The notes under the pieces were generated by a model. It saw nothing but the letters and a program-made list of their open reading frames with translations. It did not search any database and was not told the DNA's origin. The position numbers and the translations under genes were made by a program. Below are positions 1 through 8,744 of a DNA stretch of 64,000 nucleotides, in pieces. The DNA is taken from NCBI RefSeq assembly GCF_009467795.1, contig NZ_WIAX01000012.1, forward strand, positions 124,001-188,000, read 5' to 3'. The stretch is from Nesterenkonia halophila (GTDB lineage Bacteria; Actinomycetota; Actinomycetes; Actinomycetales; Micrococcaceae). How positions within the stretch are numbered: the first letter of the stretch is position 1; each line of letters opens with the position of its first letter.

Positions 1-1608
1 CAGGTGCTCGGCCGTCACGCCCTTGGTCTCCGGATCCCGTCCGGCGCCGAGGTGCTCCTTGATCGCGGCCTTCTTCGCCCGATCGACGATGCTGCCCAGC
101 ACCGCGCCCGAGACGAATTCCGCAGCGGCCAGGTCCGTGATCCCGCCGTCGGCATGACGCAGGCGCAGCCACGCCCGACCGTCGGCCGGGAAGAGCCGCG
201 AGACCACGGTCTCCACCAGCTGCTGGACCGCCTCGTCACGACCGCCGCGCGCGGCCACCTGATCGGCCCGCAGCGGCACTCCGGCTCCCAGGTGGATGCG
301 CAGGATCTCGCGGGCGCCGTCGACGGCGGGGCGCCGCACCCGGATCTTCACGTCCAGCCGCCCCGGACGCAGGATCGCCGGGTCGATCATGTCTTCACGG
401 TTCGACGCACCGATGACGATGACGTTGTCCAGCGTCTCGACACCGTCGATCTCGGCCAGCAGCTGCGGCACGATCGTCGTCTCCACATCGGAGGAGACCC
501 CCGAGCCGCGAGTGCGGAACAGCGCCTCCATCTCGTCGAAGAAGACCACCACCGGATGGCCGGCGTCGGCGCGCTCCCGGGCGCGGGAGAAGATCACCCG
601 GATATGGCGCTCGGTCTCGCCGACGTACTTGTTCAGCAGCTCCGGGCCCTTGATGTTCAGGAAGAACGGCGAGCGCACCCCGCCCTCGGCGCCGGGCCTC
701 TCCTCGGCCAGCGAGGAGGCGACCGCCTTGGCGATCATCGTCTTGCCGCAGCCCGGCGGCCCGTAGAGCAGGATGCCCTTCGGCGCCGAGAGTCCGTGCT
801 CGCGGAAGAGGTCGGCGTGCTGGAAGGGCAGCTCGACGGCATCGCGGATCTGGGTGATCTGCTCGCCCAGTCCGCCGATGTCGGCGTAGCTGACGTCGGG
901 GGTCTCCTCCAGCACGACGTCCTCGACCTCGGAGAGCGGGACGATCTCGGTGGCGGTGCCGGTGCGCAGGTCCACGGTGACCGCGTCGCCGACGCGCACC
1001 GGCTGGTCGGCGCGGCGGCTCGCCGCCGGGGACAGACGGACCACCCGCTCGTCCTCGCCGCGGGAGAGGATCACCAGACGGTCGTCGGGCAGCACCTCCT
1101 TGACCCGTGCGATCTCCCCGGTGGCCTCCGGCTCGAGCACCGCGACCACGGCCAGGTGCTCGTTCAGCAGCACCTCCGCACCCGGCTCCAGCTCCTCGGG
1201 GTCGAGCAGCGGCGAGAGGCTCACCCGCATCCGGCGTCCGGCATGGAGCACGTCGACGCCGGGACCGGCGGCCGCCTCGATCTCGCGCCCCTCGACGACT
1301 TCGTGCCGCGGGCGGTAGGCGATGACGGTGGCGAAGGAGAAGGGCGCCTGACCGTCGGCGTGCAGCGCCTCGCGCAGCTCCTCGATGCGCCCGCGGGCGG
1401 CGGTCAGCGTCTCGGCCAGCTGGGTGTTCTGCCGCCCGGCGATGCGCGCCTCCTCCTCGAGCTCCCGAGTCCTCCGGCGCATGGAGTCCAGCTGCCGGCG
1501 GGTCTGCTCGAGTCGGCCGCGCAGCTGCTCGGCATCGTCCTGCCGCACGTCGTCCTGTCGCGCGTGGTCCTGCCGGGCATCGTCCTGCTGCGGGTGGTCC
1601 TGGCTCAC
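1..1608 (-). CDS. arc: Proteasome-associated AAA ATPase ARC/Mpa (3' end off window)
   Basis: 536 codons are visible; the C-terminus lies beyond the left edge. The protein is a AAA ATPase that unfolds pupylated substrates for the actinobacterial 20S proteasome. Residues about 30-75 form a charged coiled coil, followed by the OB-fold region. The Walker A motif GPPGCGKT is near residue 281 and Walker B VVFFDEMEA near 351. The GTG start at 1608 overlaps the trmI stop by 4 nt (GTGA) and follows a GAGGAGGA ribosome site, so translation is probably coupled. Next to trmI the order matches the mycobacterial trmI-mpa neighbourhood. The N-terminus carries an unusual pentapeptide repeat before the coiled coil. 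Family assignment is secure; the C-terminal proteasome-docking motif cannot be checked here. Confidence 0.93.
   Translation of the reverse strand, partial: MSQDHPQQDDARQDHARQDDVRQDDAEQLRGRLEQTRRQLDSMRRRTRELEEEARIAGRQNTQLAETLTAARGRIEELREALHADGQAPFSFATVIAYRPRHEVVEGREIEAAAGPGVDVLHAGRRMRVSLSPLLDPEELEPGAEVLLNEHLAVVAVLEPEATGEIARVKEVLPDDRLVILSRGEDERVVRLSPAASRRADQPVRVGDAVTVDLRTGTATEIVPLSEVEDVVLEETPDVSYADIGGLGEQITQIRDAVELPFQHADLFREHGLSAPKGILLYGPPGCGKTMIAKAVASSLAEERPGAEGGVRSPFFLNIKGPELLNKYVGETERHIRVIFSRARERADAGHPVVVFFDEMEALFRTRGSGVSSDVETTIVPQLLAEIDGVETLDNVIVIGASNREDMIDPAILRPGRLDVKIRVRRPAVDGAREILRIHLGAGVPLRADQVAARGGRDEAVQQLVETVVSRLFPADGRAWLRLRHADGGITDLAAAEFVSGAVLGSIVDRAKKAAIKEHLGAGRDPETKGVTAEHL
1532..1606 (-). 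repeat. Five tandem 15-bp units in the 5' end of arc
   Basis: Five imperfect 15-bp units (plus-strand form GCRTSGTCCTGCYGC-like) encode pentapeptides of the type Q-D-[DH]-[AVP]-R just after the arc start codon. The repeat is in frame, so copy-number change would lengthen or shorten the charged N-terminus without a frameshift. Confidence 0.7.
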
Positions 1609-2744
1609 TGGTCCTCCTCTCGATCCCCCTCGGCGACGGCGGCGTCCGTGCCGCCCGGCTCGCCGGCGGGGCCGACGTCGGGGTCGTCGAGCTCGCCGTC
1701 GACGGCCCCGCGGGCGGCGTCGGCGAGCTTCTGCGCGTGGGCGGCGGCCTTGCGGGCCTTCTTGCCGGTGACCGGGCGCTTCTTGAAGGCCTGTTCGTCC
1801 CAGGGCTGCTGGACGTCGTCGGGCAGCCAGGCCGCCAGGTCCTCGGCACTGACCTCGGACTGCTTCTCACGCTTCTTCAGCGTCAGCGGCGTCTCCTCGT
1901 CGGCGAGCCGCCGAGCGGCCAGCAGGAAGCCGGTGTGGGCGATCATCCGGTGATCCGGCCGCACCGCCAGCCCGTCGAGGTGCCACGTGCGCACCATGGT
2001 CTCGTGCGCCTCGGGCTCGGTGAAGCCCTCGGACTCCCGGATGGCCTCGGCCAGCCGAGAGAGCTGGGTCACTGTGGCCACGTAGCTGACCCACACTCCG
2101 CCCGGGGCCATGATCTGCTTCACCGCGTCCAGGCACTCCCAGGGGGCGAGCATGTCCAGCACCACGCGATCCACCGAGCCGGGCTCCTCGACCTCGAGGA
2201 CCTTCTCCTGCATATCGCCGACATGGACCGCCCAGCCGGGGTGCTCCTCGCCGAAGAAGGCCGCGACGTTGCCGCGGGCGATCTCGGCGAAGTCCGCGCG
2301 CCGCTCGTAGGAGTGCAGCGTGCCCTCGTCGCCGACGGCGCGCAGCAGCGACAGCGACAGCGCGCCGGAGCCGACCCCGGCCTCGACGACGCGGGCGCCG
2401 GGGAACACGTCGGCGACCTGGACGATCTGCGCGGAGTCCTTCGGGTAGACCACTGTCGCCCCGCGCGGCATGGAGAGCACGAAGTCGTTCAGCAGCGGAC
2501 GCAGCACCTGGTATTCGTGTCCGGCCTCGTTGGCCACCACGATCCCTTCGGACCGGCCGATGAGCGTGTCATGCCGCAGCACGCCCTGGTGCGTGTGCCA
2601 TTCGCCGCCGTGCTGCAGCGTGATGGTGCTCGGCTTGCCCTTGCGATCGGTCAGCTGGACGCGCTGGCCGGCACGCAGCGGGCCGGTGCGCATCCGGGCG
2701 CCGACGGGGCCGGTGCTCTGGCCGTCGGGCTGGGTGGTGGTCAC
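1605..2744 (-). CDS. trmI: tRNA (adenine-58-N1)-methyltransferase TrmI
   Basis: 379 aa SAM-dependent enzyme that makes m1A58 in the T-loop of tRNAs. The family block YPKDSAQI is at residues 100-107, the SAM-binding loop EAGVGSGALS at 121-130, and the LDMLAPWE catalytic-region block near 195. Residues after about 330 are a low-complexity, acidic and lysine-rich tail that makes the protein longer than the usual 280 or so residues. The GTG start at 2744 has GAGGAGGA about 8 nt upstream. It lies 89 bp after the M50 gene and overlaps arc by 4 nt, so HAD-M50-trmI-arc reads as one operon. Confidence 0.95.
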   Translation of the reverse strand: MTTTQPDGQSTGPVGARMRTGPLRAGQRVQLTDRKGKPSTITLQHGGEWHTHQGVLRHDTLIGRSEGIVVANEAGHEYQVLRPLLNDFVLSMPRGATVVYPKDSAQIVQVADVFPGARVVEAGVGSGALSLSLLRAVGDEGTLHSYERRADFAEIARGNVAAFFGEEHPGWAVHVGDMQEKVLEVEEPGSVDRVVLDMLAPWECLDAVKQIMAPGGVWVSYVATVTQLSRLAEAIRESEGFTEPEAHETMVRTWHLDGLAVRPDHRMIAHTGFLLAARRLADEETPLTLKKREKQSEVSAEDLAAWLPDDVQQPWDEQAFKKRPVTGKKARKAAAHAQKLADAARGAVDGELDDPDVGPAGEPGGTDAAVAEGDREEDQ

Positions 2745-2833
2745 GGGGGATCGTCCTCCTCGAGGGGTCGGTCATCAGGCGGGGCCGGTCCGCCGGCGCG
2801 GGCGGTCCGGTCTCGTCGGGCGGCACTGCGAGC

Positions 2834-3595
2834 CTATCGTCCCCGCCCCTCGCGGCGCTCTCGCCGCAGACCGGCGCGGGCGGCGGTCACAGTGTCCGAG
2901 GCGCCCTGCCACAGGACGAAGCTCACCATCGCGGCGACGACCACGACCACCAGATTCGTGCCGCCTCCGTCGGCGATCAGCAGCCACACCGCCGCGAGGA
3001 CGAGGCCGGCGACGACGACGCGTCCGGCCCATCCGGCGGCCAGCGCGCCGCGGAGCCGGCTGCCGGTGGCCGCCCAGACCGTCGACTCGACGAGTCGGCC
3101 GCCGTCCAGCGGCAGACCCGGCAGCAGGTTGAACACGCCCACCAGGAAGTTCATCACCACGGTCACCGAGGCGAGCATGCCGAGGACTCCGACCGGCGTG
3201 AACGTCTCGATCAGCCACCAGCCGATCCCGGCGATCACCAGATTCGCGGCCGGCCCGGCGAGCGAGACCGCCAACGACTTCGTGGGCGTGGAGTCGCCGG
3301 CGAGGAACTCGGTGTGCCCGCCCCACAGGTTGAGCTCGATCTCGGTCGGCGGCCAGCCGAAGGCCCGCGCGCTGAGTGCGTGGGCGAGCTCATGGGCCAG
3401 CACCGAGACCAGCAGCAGTCCTGCGTAGCCCAGCGCCACCGCGTAGGCCCCGACGCCCAGGTCGAAGATGCGGTCGACCTGCGGGCCGAAGAGCAGCACG
3501 ATGGCCGCGGCGACGATCAGCCAGGAGGCGCGCAGCCGCAGCGGGATGCCGGCGATGCGGATCCGCGCCGCGGCTCCTCCGCGCCGGCGGGCCAT
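2834..3595 (-). CDS. Site-2-protease-like M50 membrane metalloprotease
   Basis: 253 aa integral membrane protein of the M50 (S2P/SpoIVFB-like) family. The zinc motif HELAH is at residues 68-72, and the second metal ligand Asp164 sits in LPLDGGR. At least five hydrophobic segments are visible (about 24-38, 50-68, 106-125, 136-160, 188-235). There is no PDZ or CBS domain, so this is a minimal form. The ATG shares one base with the upstream HAD stop (TGATG), which implies coupled translation. Substrate is unknown; the family cleaves membrane-bound regulators. Confidence 0.9.
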   Translation of the reverse strand: MARRRGGAAARIRIAGIPLRLRASWLIVAAAIVLLFGPQVDRIFDLGVGAYAVALGYAGLLLVSVLAHELAHALSARAFGWPPTEIELNLWGGHTEFLAGDSTPTKSLAVSLAGPAANLVIAGIGWWLIETFTPVGVLGMLASVTVVMNFLVGVFNLLPGLPLDGGRLVESTVWAATGSRLRGALAAGWAGRVVVAGLVLAAVWLLIADGGGTNLVVVVVAAMVSFVLWQGASDTVTAARAGLRRERREGRGR

Positions 3596-4410
3596 CAGTC
3601 GGCCGCCGAGGCGTCCGGGACCGCGCCGAGGGACGGGGCGAACGGCGACGGCGCCCCGGGGCCGACCATCCGGTCCAGGGCGTGGACGTCGAGGCCCTCC
3701 AGGCTCTCGCGCAGGTGCCAGCGGTCGTCCTCGGGCAGCGGGCTGAAGTGCGGCACCGCCAGCGTGGGCAGTCCGGAGGCGGCCGCGGCGGCGGTGCCGG
3801 GCACCGAGTCCTCCACCGCCAGGCAGCGCGCCGGGTCGAGCGGCTCGCCGGAGACGGCGGCATGGTCGGCGGCCATCCGCTCCACCGCCTGGTGATAGGC
3901 CTCCGGATCGGGCTTGCCGGCGGCGACCATGTCCCCGGAGACGATGAACTCGAGGTGTCCGGCCGGCAGGGCGGCGACGACCGTCTCGGCCAGCAGCGAC
4001 TCCGACATCGTCACCAGCGCGCAGCGCACCCCGGCGGCGTGCAGGTCGGCCAGCAGCTCGCGCGCCCCGGGACGCCACGGCATGTTCTCCCGGGCCCGGG
4101 CGGCGACCCGGGTGATCATCCAGTCGATGATCTCGCGGGAGGTCATCCGCACCCCGGCCTCCTGGAGGACGGCGGCGCTGTGCGTCAGCGCCTGGCCGAC
4201 CAGCGCATGGGCCTGCTCCTGGGACCACGTGCCGCCGTAGGAGGCGACGAGCTCGTACTCGGCCTCGATCCAGTGCGGCTCCGTGTCGACCAGCGTGCCG
4301 TCCATGTCCCAGAACACCGCCTGCAGGCGCTGATCCGGGCGGCCCGCCGCCGACGCGTCGGCGGCGGAGGGGCGGACGGCGGACGAGGGGGCGGGGACGC
4401 GGGAGACCAT
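3595..4410 (-). CDS. HAD-superfamily phosphatase (beta-phosphoglucomutase/Gph-like)
   Basis: 271 aa. The nucleophile motif DMDGT is at residues 35-39, with a helical cap following. The downstream KPDPEAY block (motif III Lys) and the acidic EDSVPG block (motif IV) complete a type IA HAD fold. The first 28 residues are Ala/Ser/Pro-rich and outside the fold. The start at 4410 is supported by a TAGAAT -10 box ending 7 nt before the ATG, with no ribosome site needed. It heads the operon into the M50 protease, trmI and arc. The substrate cannot be predicted. Confidence 0.9.
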   Translation of the reverse strand: MVSRVPAPSSAVRPSAADASAAGRPDQRLQAVFWDMDGTLVDTEPHWIEAEYELVASYGGTWSQEQAHALVGQALTHSAAVLQEAGVRMTSREIIDWMITRVAARARENMPWRPGARELLADLHAAGVRCALVTMSESLLAETVVAALPAGHLEFIVSGDMVAAGKPDPEAYHQAVERMAADHAAVSGEPLDPARCLAVEDSVPGTAAAAASGLPTLAVPHFSPLPEDDRWHLRESLEGLDVHALDRMVGPGAPSPFAPSLGAVPDASAAD

Positions 4411-4417
4411 GGAGCCT

Positions 4418-4423
4418 ATTCTA
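4418..4423 (-). promoter_or_regulatory. -10 box TAGAAT, leaderless HAD operon promoter
   Basis: TAGAAT on the minus strand ends 7 nt upstream of the ATG at 4410, so transcription should begin at or next to the start codon. No convincing -35 hexamer is seen. Confidence 0.65.
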
Positions 4424-4509
4424 AGAGGTCGCGCCGGGTCGCGCCGTCGAGCAGATCACAGCCGGAGGCGATGCTGACCTGGGTGCTTTCCCCGCGCAGG
4501 CCCCGGGGC

Positions 4510-4515
4510 TAGTGT
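4510..4515 (+). promoter_or_regulatory. -10 box TAGTGT, leaderless PAC2 promoter
   Basis: TAGTGT ends 7 nt before the GTG at 4523, which favours that codon over the GTG at 4514, whose first base lies inside the box. It diverges from the HAD promoter about 90 bp away. Confidence 0.6.
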
Positions 4516-4522
4516 GAGGACC

Positions 4523-5470
4523 GTGGACGAGACGACGCAGCCGCCGGACCAGCCGGCCGAGGAGCCCGGTCGCGCCGCCCGCTTCGCCGCGCATCTGCGC
4601 GAGGTGGGCGACGGCACGACCGCGCGCCCGACGGTGATGGTGCTGGCCTTCGAAGGGTGGAACGACGCCGGAGGCGCGGCGTCGGCGGCGGTGCGCTCGA
4701 TCGGCTCCGCCGCCGACGCCGAGCTCGTCGAGCGCCTCGAGGACGAGGACTACTACGACTACCAGTTCACCCGCCCGAAGGTCCGCCGCACCGGCTCCCA
4801 TCGGGAGATCATCTGGCCCTCGACGCGGATCTTCCGGGCTCGTCCCCGGCGGGCCGAGATGGACCTGCTGCTGGTCCACGGCGTGGAGCCCAGCTTCCGC
4901 TGGCAGGGGTTCACCGCGGACCTGCTGACTCGGGCGGCCGAGCATCACGTCGACGCGATCGTGCTGGTGGGCTCGCTGCTGGCCGATGTGCCGCACACGC
5001 GTCCGATCCCCGCGGCGCTGTCCACCGAGGACGAGCAGCTGCAGGACCGGCTCGACGTCGACGAGCCGACCTACGAGGGCCCCACCGGCATCGTCGGCGT
5101 CCTCTCGCACACCGCCTTCCAGGCCGGGATCCCCGCCGTCTCGCTGTGGTCGGCGGTGCCGCACTACGTGGGCCAGGCGCCCTCGCCGAAGGCGCAGCTG
5201 GCGCTGATGCGCGAGCTCGAGGACCTGCTGGGGATCTCCCTCGACGTCGAGGACGTCGCCGAGGACGCCGCGGCCTGGGAGCGCGGCGTCGACGACCTCG
5301 CCCAGGAGGACGAGGAGATCGCCGAGTACGTCAAGCGTCTCGAGGAGGCCACCGACACCTCGGACCTCCCCGAGGCCAGCGGGGAGGCCATCGCCCGCGA
5401 GTTCGAGCGTTACCTGCGCCGTCGGCGCCCGCCGGAGGGCGGCTTCGGCTCCGGCGGCGGCCGCGGCTGA
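4523..5470 (+). CDS. PAC2-family protein (proteasome-assembly-chaperone-2-like)
   Basis: 315 aa from GTG 4523; an in-frame GTG at 4514 would add three residues but overlaps the -10 box. The protein belongs to the PAC2/DUF75 family, with the typical VLAFEGWNDAGGA block near residue 40, a conserved VHGVEPSFRW segment, and the GIVGVLSHTA block near residue 190. The last 70 residues are acidic and helical and end in a Gly/Arg tail. Actinobacterial members are usually encoded near mshC and the proteasome region, as here, but the biochemical role is not established. Confidence 0.88.
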   Translation: MDETTQPPDQPAEEPGRAARFAAHLREVGDGTTARPTVMVLAFEGWNDAGGAASAAVRSIGSAADAELVERLEDEDYYDYQFTRPKVRRTGSHREIIWPSTRIFRARPRRAEMDLLLVHGVEPSFRWQGFTADLLTRAAEHHVDAIVLVGSLLADVPHTRPIPAALSTEDEQLQDRLDVDEPTYEGPTGIVGVLSHTAFQAGIPAVSLWSAVPHYVGQAPSPKAQLALMRELEDLLGISLDVEDVAEDAAAWERGVDDLAQEDEEIAEYVKRLEEATDTSDLPEASGEAIAREFERYLRRRRPPEGGFGSGGGRG

Positions 5471-5500
5471 TCCGCCGCATCCGGCGCCGGCCGGTCCCGG

Positions 5501-6799
5501 TTAGGCGCGCAGGTCGATGCCGAGCAGCGCCTGCACGACGTCGGCGACGCGCGCGGCGTCGGTGCCGGCGGCCAGCTGGCCCGCCGCCCAGCGGTCCAGC
5601 TGCTCGAGCGCCGCCGGCGCATTGAGGTCCTGGGAGAGCGTCGAGTGCAGCGCGTGCTGCAGGTCCTCGGGCTCCTTGTCGGCGTCGCCACCGCGCGCCG
5701 GCTGCGGAGCCTCGGCCAGGGCGTCCTTCCAGCGCTGCAGCCGCTCGCCCGAGGCGGCGAGCTCCTCGTCGGTGAAGCTCCAGTCGGAGCGGTGGTGGTG
5801 GCTGAGCAGCAGCACCCGCACCGCCTGCGGATCGACGCCGTCCGCGCGCAGCGCGGAGACCAGCACCAGGTTCCCCTGGGACTTCGACATCTTCTCGCCG
5901 CGCAGCCCGACCATTCCGGTGTGCACGTAGGTCTCGGCCAGCGGCACTCCGTCGGCGGCCGTGGCATGCGCGGCGGAGAACTCGTGGTGCGGGAAGCGCA
6001 GGTCCGAGCCGCCGCCCTGCACGGTGAACGGGGCCGGCAGGTGACGCCGGGAGATCACCGAACACTCGATGTGCCAGCCGGGCCGGCCGGGTCCTAGCGC
6101 GCCGCCCTCCCACCAGGGCTCCCCGGCGCGCCGCGCGCTCCACAGCAGCGGATCCAGCGCGTCGCGCTTGCCGGCACGCTGCGGGTCACCGCCGCGCTCG
6201 GGGAAGAGCTCCTCCATCGCAGCGCGGTCGTAGGCGCCGATCGAGCCCAGCCGCCAGTCGGTGGCCGCCTCGGCGGCGGCGATGTCGAAGTAGACGTCGT
6301 CGCCGTCGGCGGCGTCGACGCGCTCGGACTCCGGCACCGGCACCCGATAGCCGATCCCGGCCTCGACGAGCCGCTCGACGTCGGCGACGACCTCGGGCAC
6401 CGACTCCGCCGCGCCGCGGAAGACGTCCGGAGCGATCACGCCCAGGGCGGCCATGTCGCGGCGGAAGAGCTCGGTCTGCTCCTCCCCCAGCTCGCGCCAG
6501 TCGGTGCCGGTGGCGGCGGCGCGCTCGAAGAGCGGATCGTCGACGTCGGTGACGTTCTGCACGTACTGCACCTCGAGCCCGCAGGCGTGCCAGTAGCGCA
6601 CCAGCAGGTCGAAGTTCACATAGGTGTTCGCATGCCCCAGATGCGTGGCGTCGTAGGGCGTGATGCCGCAGACGTAGAGCGAGCCCACGCCGTCGCGGGG
6701 CTCGACGTCGGCCAGTCGGCCCGTCGCCGTGTCATGCAGCCGCAGCGTCGGCGGCAGCGCCGGGAGGCTCGGCACGGTCGGGGAGGTCCACGATTCCAC
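5501..6799 (-). CDS. mshC: L-cysteine:glucosaminyl-inositol ligase MshC (mycothiol synthesis)
   Basis: 432 aa. MshC joins Cys to GlcN-Ins with ATP in mycothiol synthesis and is a paralogue of cysteinyl-tRNA synthetase. The first zinc ligand is Cys44 in YVCGITPYD, the HIGH-like motif THLGHA is at 52-57, and KMSKS is near 302. WHIECSVIS and HHEFSAAHA supply further zinc ligands. There is no tRNA anticodon-binding domain, which separates it from CysS. The GTG at 6799 follows a GGAGGAAAGGA ribosome site and gives the family N-terminus MESWTSP. Longer upstream reading frames lack a site. Confidence 0.96.
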   Translation of the reverse strand: MESWTSPTVPSLPALPPTLRLHDTATGRLADVEPRDGVGSLYVCGITPYDATHLGHANTYVNFDLLVRYWHACGLEVQYVQNVTDVDDPLFERAAATGTDWRELGEEQTELFRRDMAALGVIAPDVFRGAAESVPEVVADVERLVEAGIGYRVPVPESERVDAADGDDVYFDIAAAEAATDWRLGSIGAYDRAAMEELFPERGGDPQRAGKRDALDPLLWSARRAGEPWWEGGALGPGRPGWHIECSVISRRHLPAPFTVQGGGSDLRFPHHEFSAAHATAADGVPLAETYVHTGMVGLRGEKMSKSQGNLVLVSALRADGVDPQAVRVLLLSHHHRSDWSFTDEELAASGERLQRWKDALAEAPQPARGGDADKEPEDLQHALHSTLSQDLNAPAALEQLDRWAAGQLAAGTDAARVADVVQALLGIDLRA

Positions 6800-6920
6800 G
6801 CAGTCGGTCCTTTCCTCCCCGTCGCACGCGGCGCGGGGGCATCTGGGCTGGGGCGTCCGATCACTGGCCAACAGCCCCACGCCCGTCGGTATTTCCACGC
6901 TCCGGCCCGAGCCGAGGAGA

Positions 6921-7766
6921 TCAGGCGTTGATGATGCCGAGGCCGAGCAGCACGAAGACCGCCAGCCCCGCCAGGATCCGGTAGATCACGAAGACGGTGT
7001 AGGAGTGGCTCGAGATGAACTTCATGAACCAGCCGATGATCACATAGGCGATCAGGAAGCCGACCACTGTCGCCAGCGCCGTCTGCGGAAGCGAATACGG
7101 CCCGGAGGCTTCGTCGACGGACTGGATGAGCATGTAGAAGCCCGAGCCGAAGACGGCCGGGATGGCCAGCAGGAAGGAGTACCGCGCCGCGGCCTCGCGG
7201 GTGTAGCCCATCAGCAGGCCGGCGGTGATCGTGCCGCCCGAGCGCGAGACGCCGGGCACCAGCGCCAGCGACTGCGCGAGGCCGAAGAGGATGCCGTCGC
7301 GGACGGTGAGCTGGTCCAGCGGCTTGCGCTGCCGGCTCTTCAGATCGGCGATCGAGAGGATCAGACCGAAGATGATGAGCATGGCGGCGACGAGCCAGAG
7401 CGAGCGGAACACGCTCTCGATCTGGTCCTCGAAGAGCAGCCCGAGCACCACGATGGGCACGGAGCCGACGATGATCAGCCAGCCCATGCGCACGTCGGGA
7501 TCCCGATGCGGACGCTTCCCCGCGACCGCCAGGCACCAGGCGCCGATGATGCGCACGATGTCACGCCAGAAGAACGTGACCACCGCCGCCTCGGTGCCGA
7601 GCTGGGTGATCGCGGTGAAGGCCGCCCCCGGGTCGGCGCCTCCCGGCAGGAACTCCCCCACGATGCGCAGATGCGCGGAGGAGGAGACCGGGAGAAACTC
7701 CGTCAGACCCTGGACCAGCCCCAGGATGATCGCTTCAATCCATTGCACACCGTGAGCGTATTCCAT
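6921..7766 (-). CDS. uppP: Undecaprenyl-diphosphate phosphatase UppP (BacA)
   Basis: 281 aa polytopic membrane enzyme that recycles the C55 lipid carrier for peptidoglycan synthesis. The active-site signature [10 protein letters not shown] is at residues 23-32 and the second motif PGVSRSGGT near 175. About eight hydrophobic helices are visible. The ATG at 7766 has AGGTGG about 10 nt upstream; a GTG at 7748 is an alternative. It lies 121 bp upstream of mshC on the same strand. Confidence 0.95.
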   Translation of the reverse strand: MEYAHGVQWIEAIILGLVQGLTEFLPVSSSAHLRIVGEFLPGGADPGAAFTAITQLGTEAAVVTFFWRDIVRIIGAWCLAVAGKRPHRDPDVRMGWLIIVGSVPIVVLGLLFEDQIESVFRSLWLVAAMLIIFGLILSIADLKSRQRKPLDQLTVRDGILFGLAQSLALVPGVSRSGGTITAGLLMGYTREAAARYSFLLAIPAVFGSGFYMLIQSVDEASGPYSLPQTALATVVGFLIAYVIIGWFMKFISSHSYTVFVIYRILAGLAVFVLLGLGIINA

Positions 7767-7935
7767 CAGCCCGCCCACCTGGTGAACCTGGCGCTGTGTG
7801 CCGCGGACGGCGTCGGTGACATCGCCCACCCCGCACCGGGCACACCGCGCCTGGGGTCACCGCCGGTGCTGCGCATCCCGGACGGGCTGCAGCGCCGGGA
7901 CGCGGGCGAACTCTGCCGCCGGGTCAGATGCCGGG

Positions 7936-8256
7936 TCAGACGCCGCGGGCGGAGGCGGGCTGGTCCTCCTCCGCAGCGTCCTCGTCGTCGCCCTCGTCCT
8001 CGTCGTCTTCGTCGTCCTCGTCATCGTCCTCGTCGAAGTCGTCCTCGTCGTCGCCCTCCTCGTAGAGGTCGAGCGGCGTGACTTCGCCGGTGGCCGCGAA
8101 CAGCGCGTCCTCATAGGCCTCGAAGGCGTCGGCGACGCCGTAGAAGGCCGACTCGACTGCAGGGTCCTCCTCGCCGCGACGGTTGAGGGAGGCAGAAAGG
8201 TGCTCCTCGAGAGCGTTCGTCAGCGTGCTCAGTGCGACGCGGGGATCGATGTTCAT
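7936..8256 (-). CDS. Small highly acidic actinobacterial protein
   Basis: 106 aa. Residues 1-65 look folded and helical, with FYGVADAFEAYEDALF and a GEVTPLDLYE block. I recall similar short proteins in Arthrobacter relatives, without an assigned function. Residues 66-98 are almost only Asp and Glu. The DNA there (7979-8069) is a run of GTC/CTC-type triplets. The start at 8256 lies 6 nt after a TACCGT -10 box, so a leaderless transcript is likely. The acidic tail could mimic nucleic acid or bind a basic partner; that is inference. Confidence 0.8.
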   Translation of the reverse strand: MNIDPRVALSTLTNALEEHLSASLNRRGEEDPAVESAFYGVADAFEAYEDALFAATGEVTPLDLYEEGDDEDDFDEDDDEDDEDDEDEGDDEDAAEEDQPASARGV

Positions 8257-8470
8257 GGCATCACGGTACCAATGCGGGGCCCCGACGGTAAGACGTCGGC
8301 GGAGGAATCCTCGACCGGATCCGATGCGGCGGCACCGCTCGACGGCGCGCGCCGGCCACCTCCCCCGCCGGTGCCGGCCGCCGCCGGCGGTGCGCTAGGG
8401 TGTGGCCCCGAGGGCCCGGCCGCGCCGATCGGCCCTGCCGGAAGAACCGCAGCAGAGAGCGAGCGTGACG

Positions 8471-8722
8471 ATGGCCGAGCACTTCTCCGGATCCGCCTCC
8501 GCCGTGGCGGCGCACTACACCGACGACTCCGGGCCGGGCTCCGCCTGGGAGTACCTGGTGATCCGCTGCGAGCCGCGCGAGTCGCTCGCCGAGGTCCGAC
8601 GCCGGGTCGTCGAGCACGCCGAGCAGGGGCGCTGGGAGCTGCGCCGCAGCCGGATCTACTCCGGCGGATTCCGCAAGTACTGGCTGCGCCGGCGCATCAT
8701 GAAGGTCCGCCGCACTCTCTGA
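8471..8722 (+). CDS. DUF5703-family small protein
   Basis: 83 aa. The core WEYLVIRCEPRESLAEVRRR, then WELRRSRIY and the C-terminal RKYWLRRRIMKVRRTL, matches the short basic DUF5703 proteins of Micrococcaceae. The ATG at 8471 is preferred; GTG at 8465 is in frame. A GAGAGCGAG ribosome-site-like run lies just upstream. A TAGGGT box at 8396-8401 could serve as -10, giving a leader of about 60 nt. No known catalytic motif is present and the function is unknown. Confidence 0.8.
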   Translation: MAEHFSGSASAVAAHYTDDSGPGSAWEYLVIRCEPRESLAEVRRRVVEHAEQGRWELRRSRIYSGGFRKYWLRRRIMKVRRTL

Positions 8723-8744
8723 GCGCCAGAACCCTCCGGCGGAG

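Noticed and set aside
1532-1606. Regular 15-bp repeats considered as a CRISPR or regulatory array.
   Set aside because: Units are contiguous without spacers and in frame with the arc coding sequence, so this is a coding tandem repeat.
7979-8069. GTC/CTC triplet run considered as a non-coding microsatellite.
   Set aside because: It lies in frame within a plausible small acidic protein with a conserved-looking N-terminus and a promoter.
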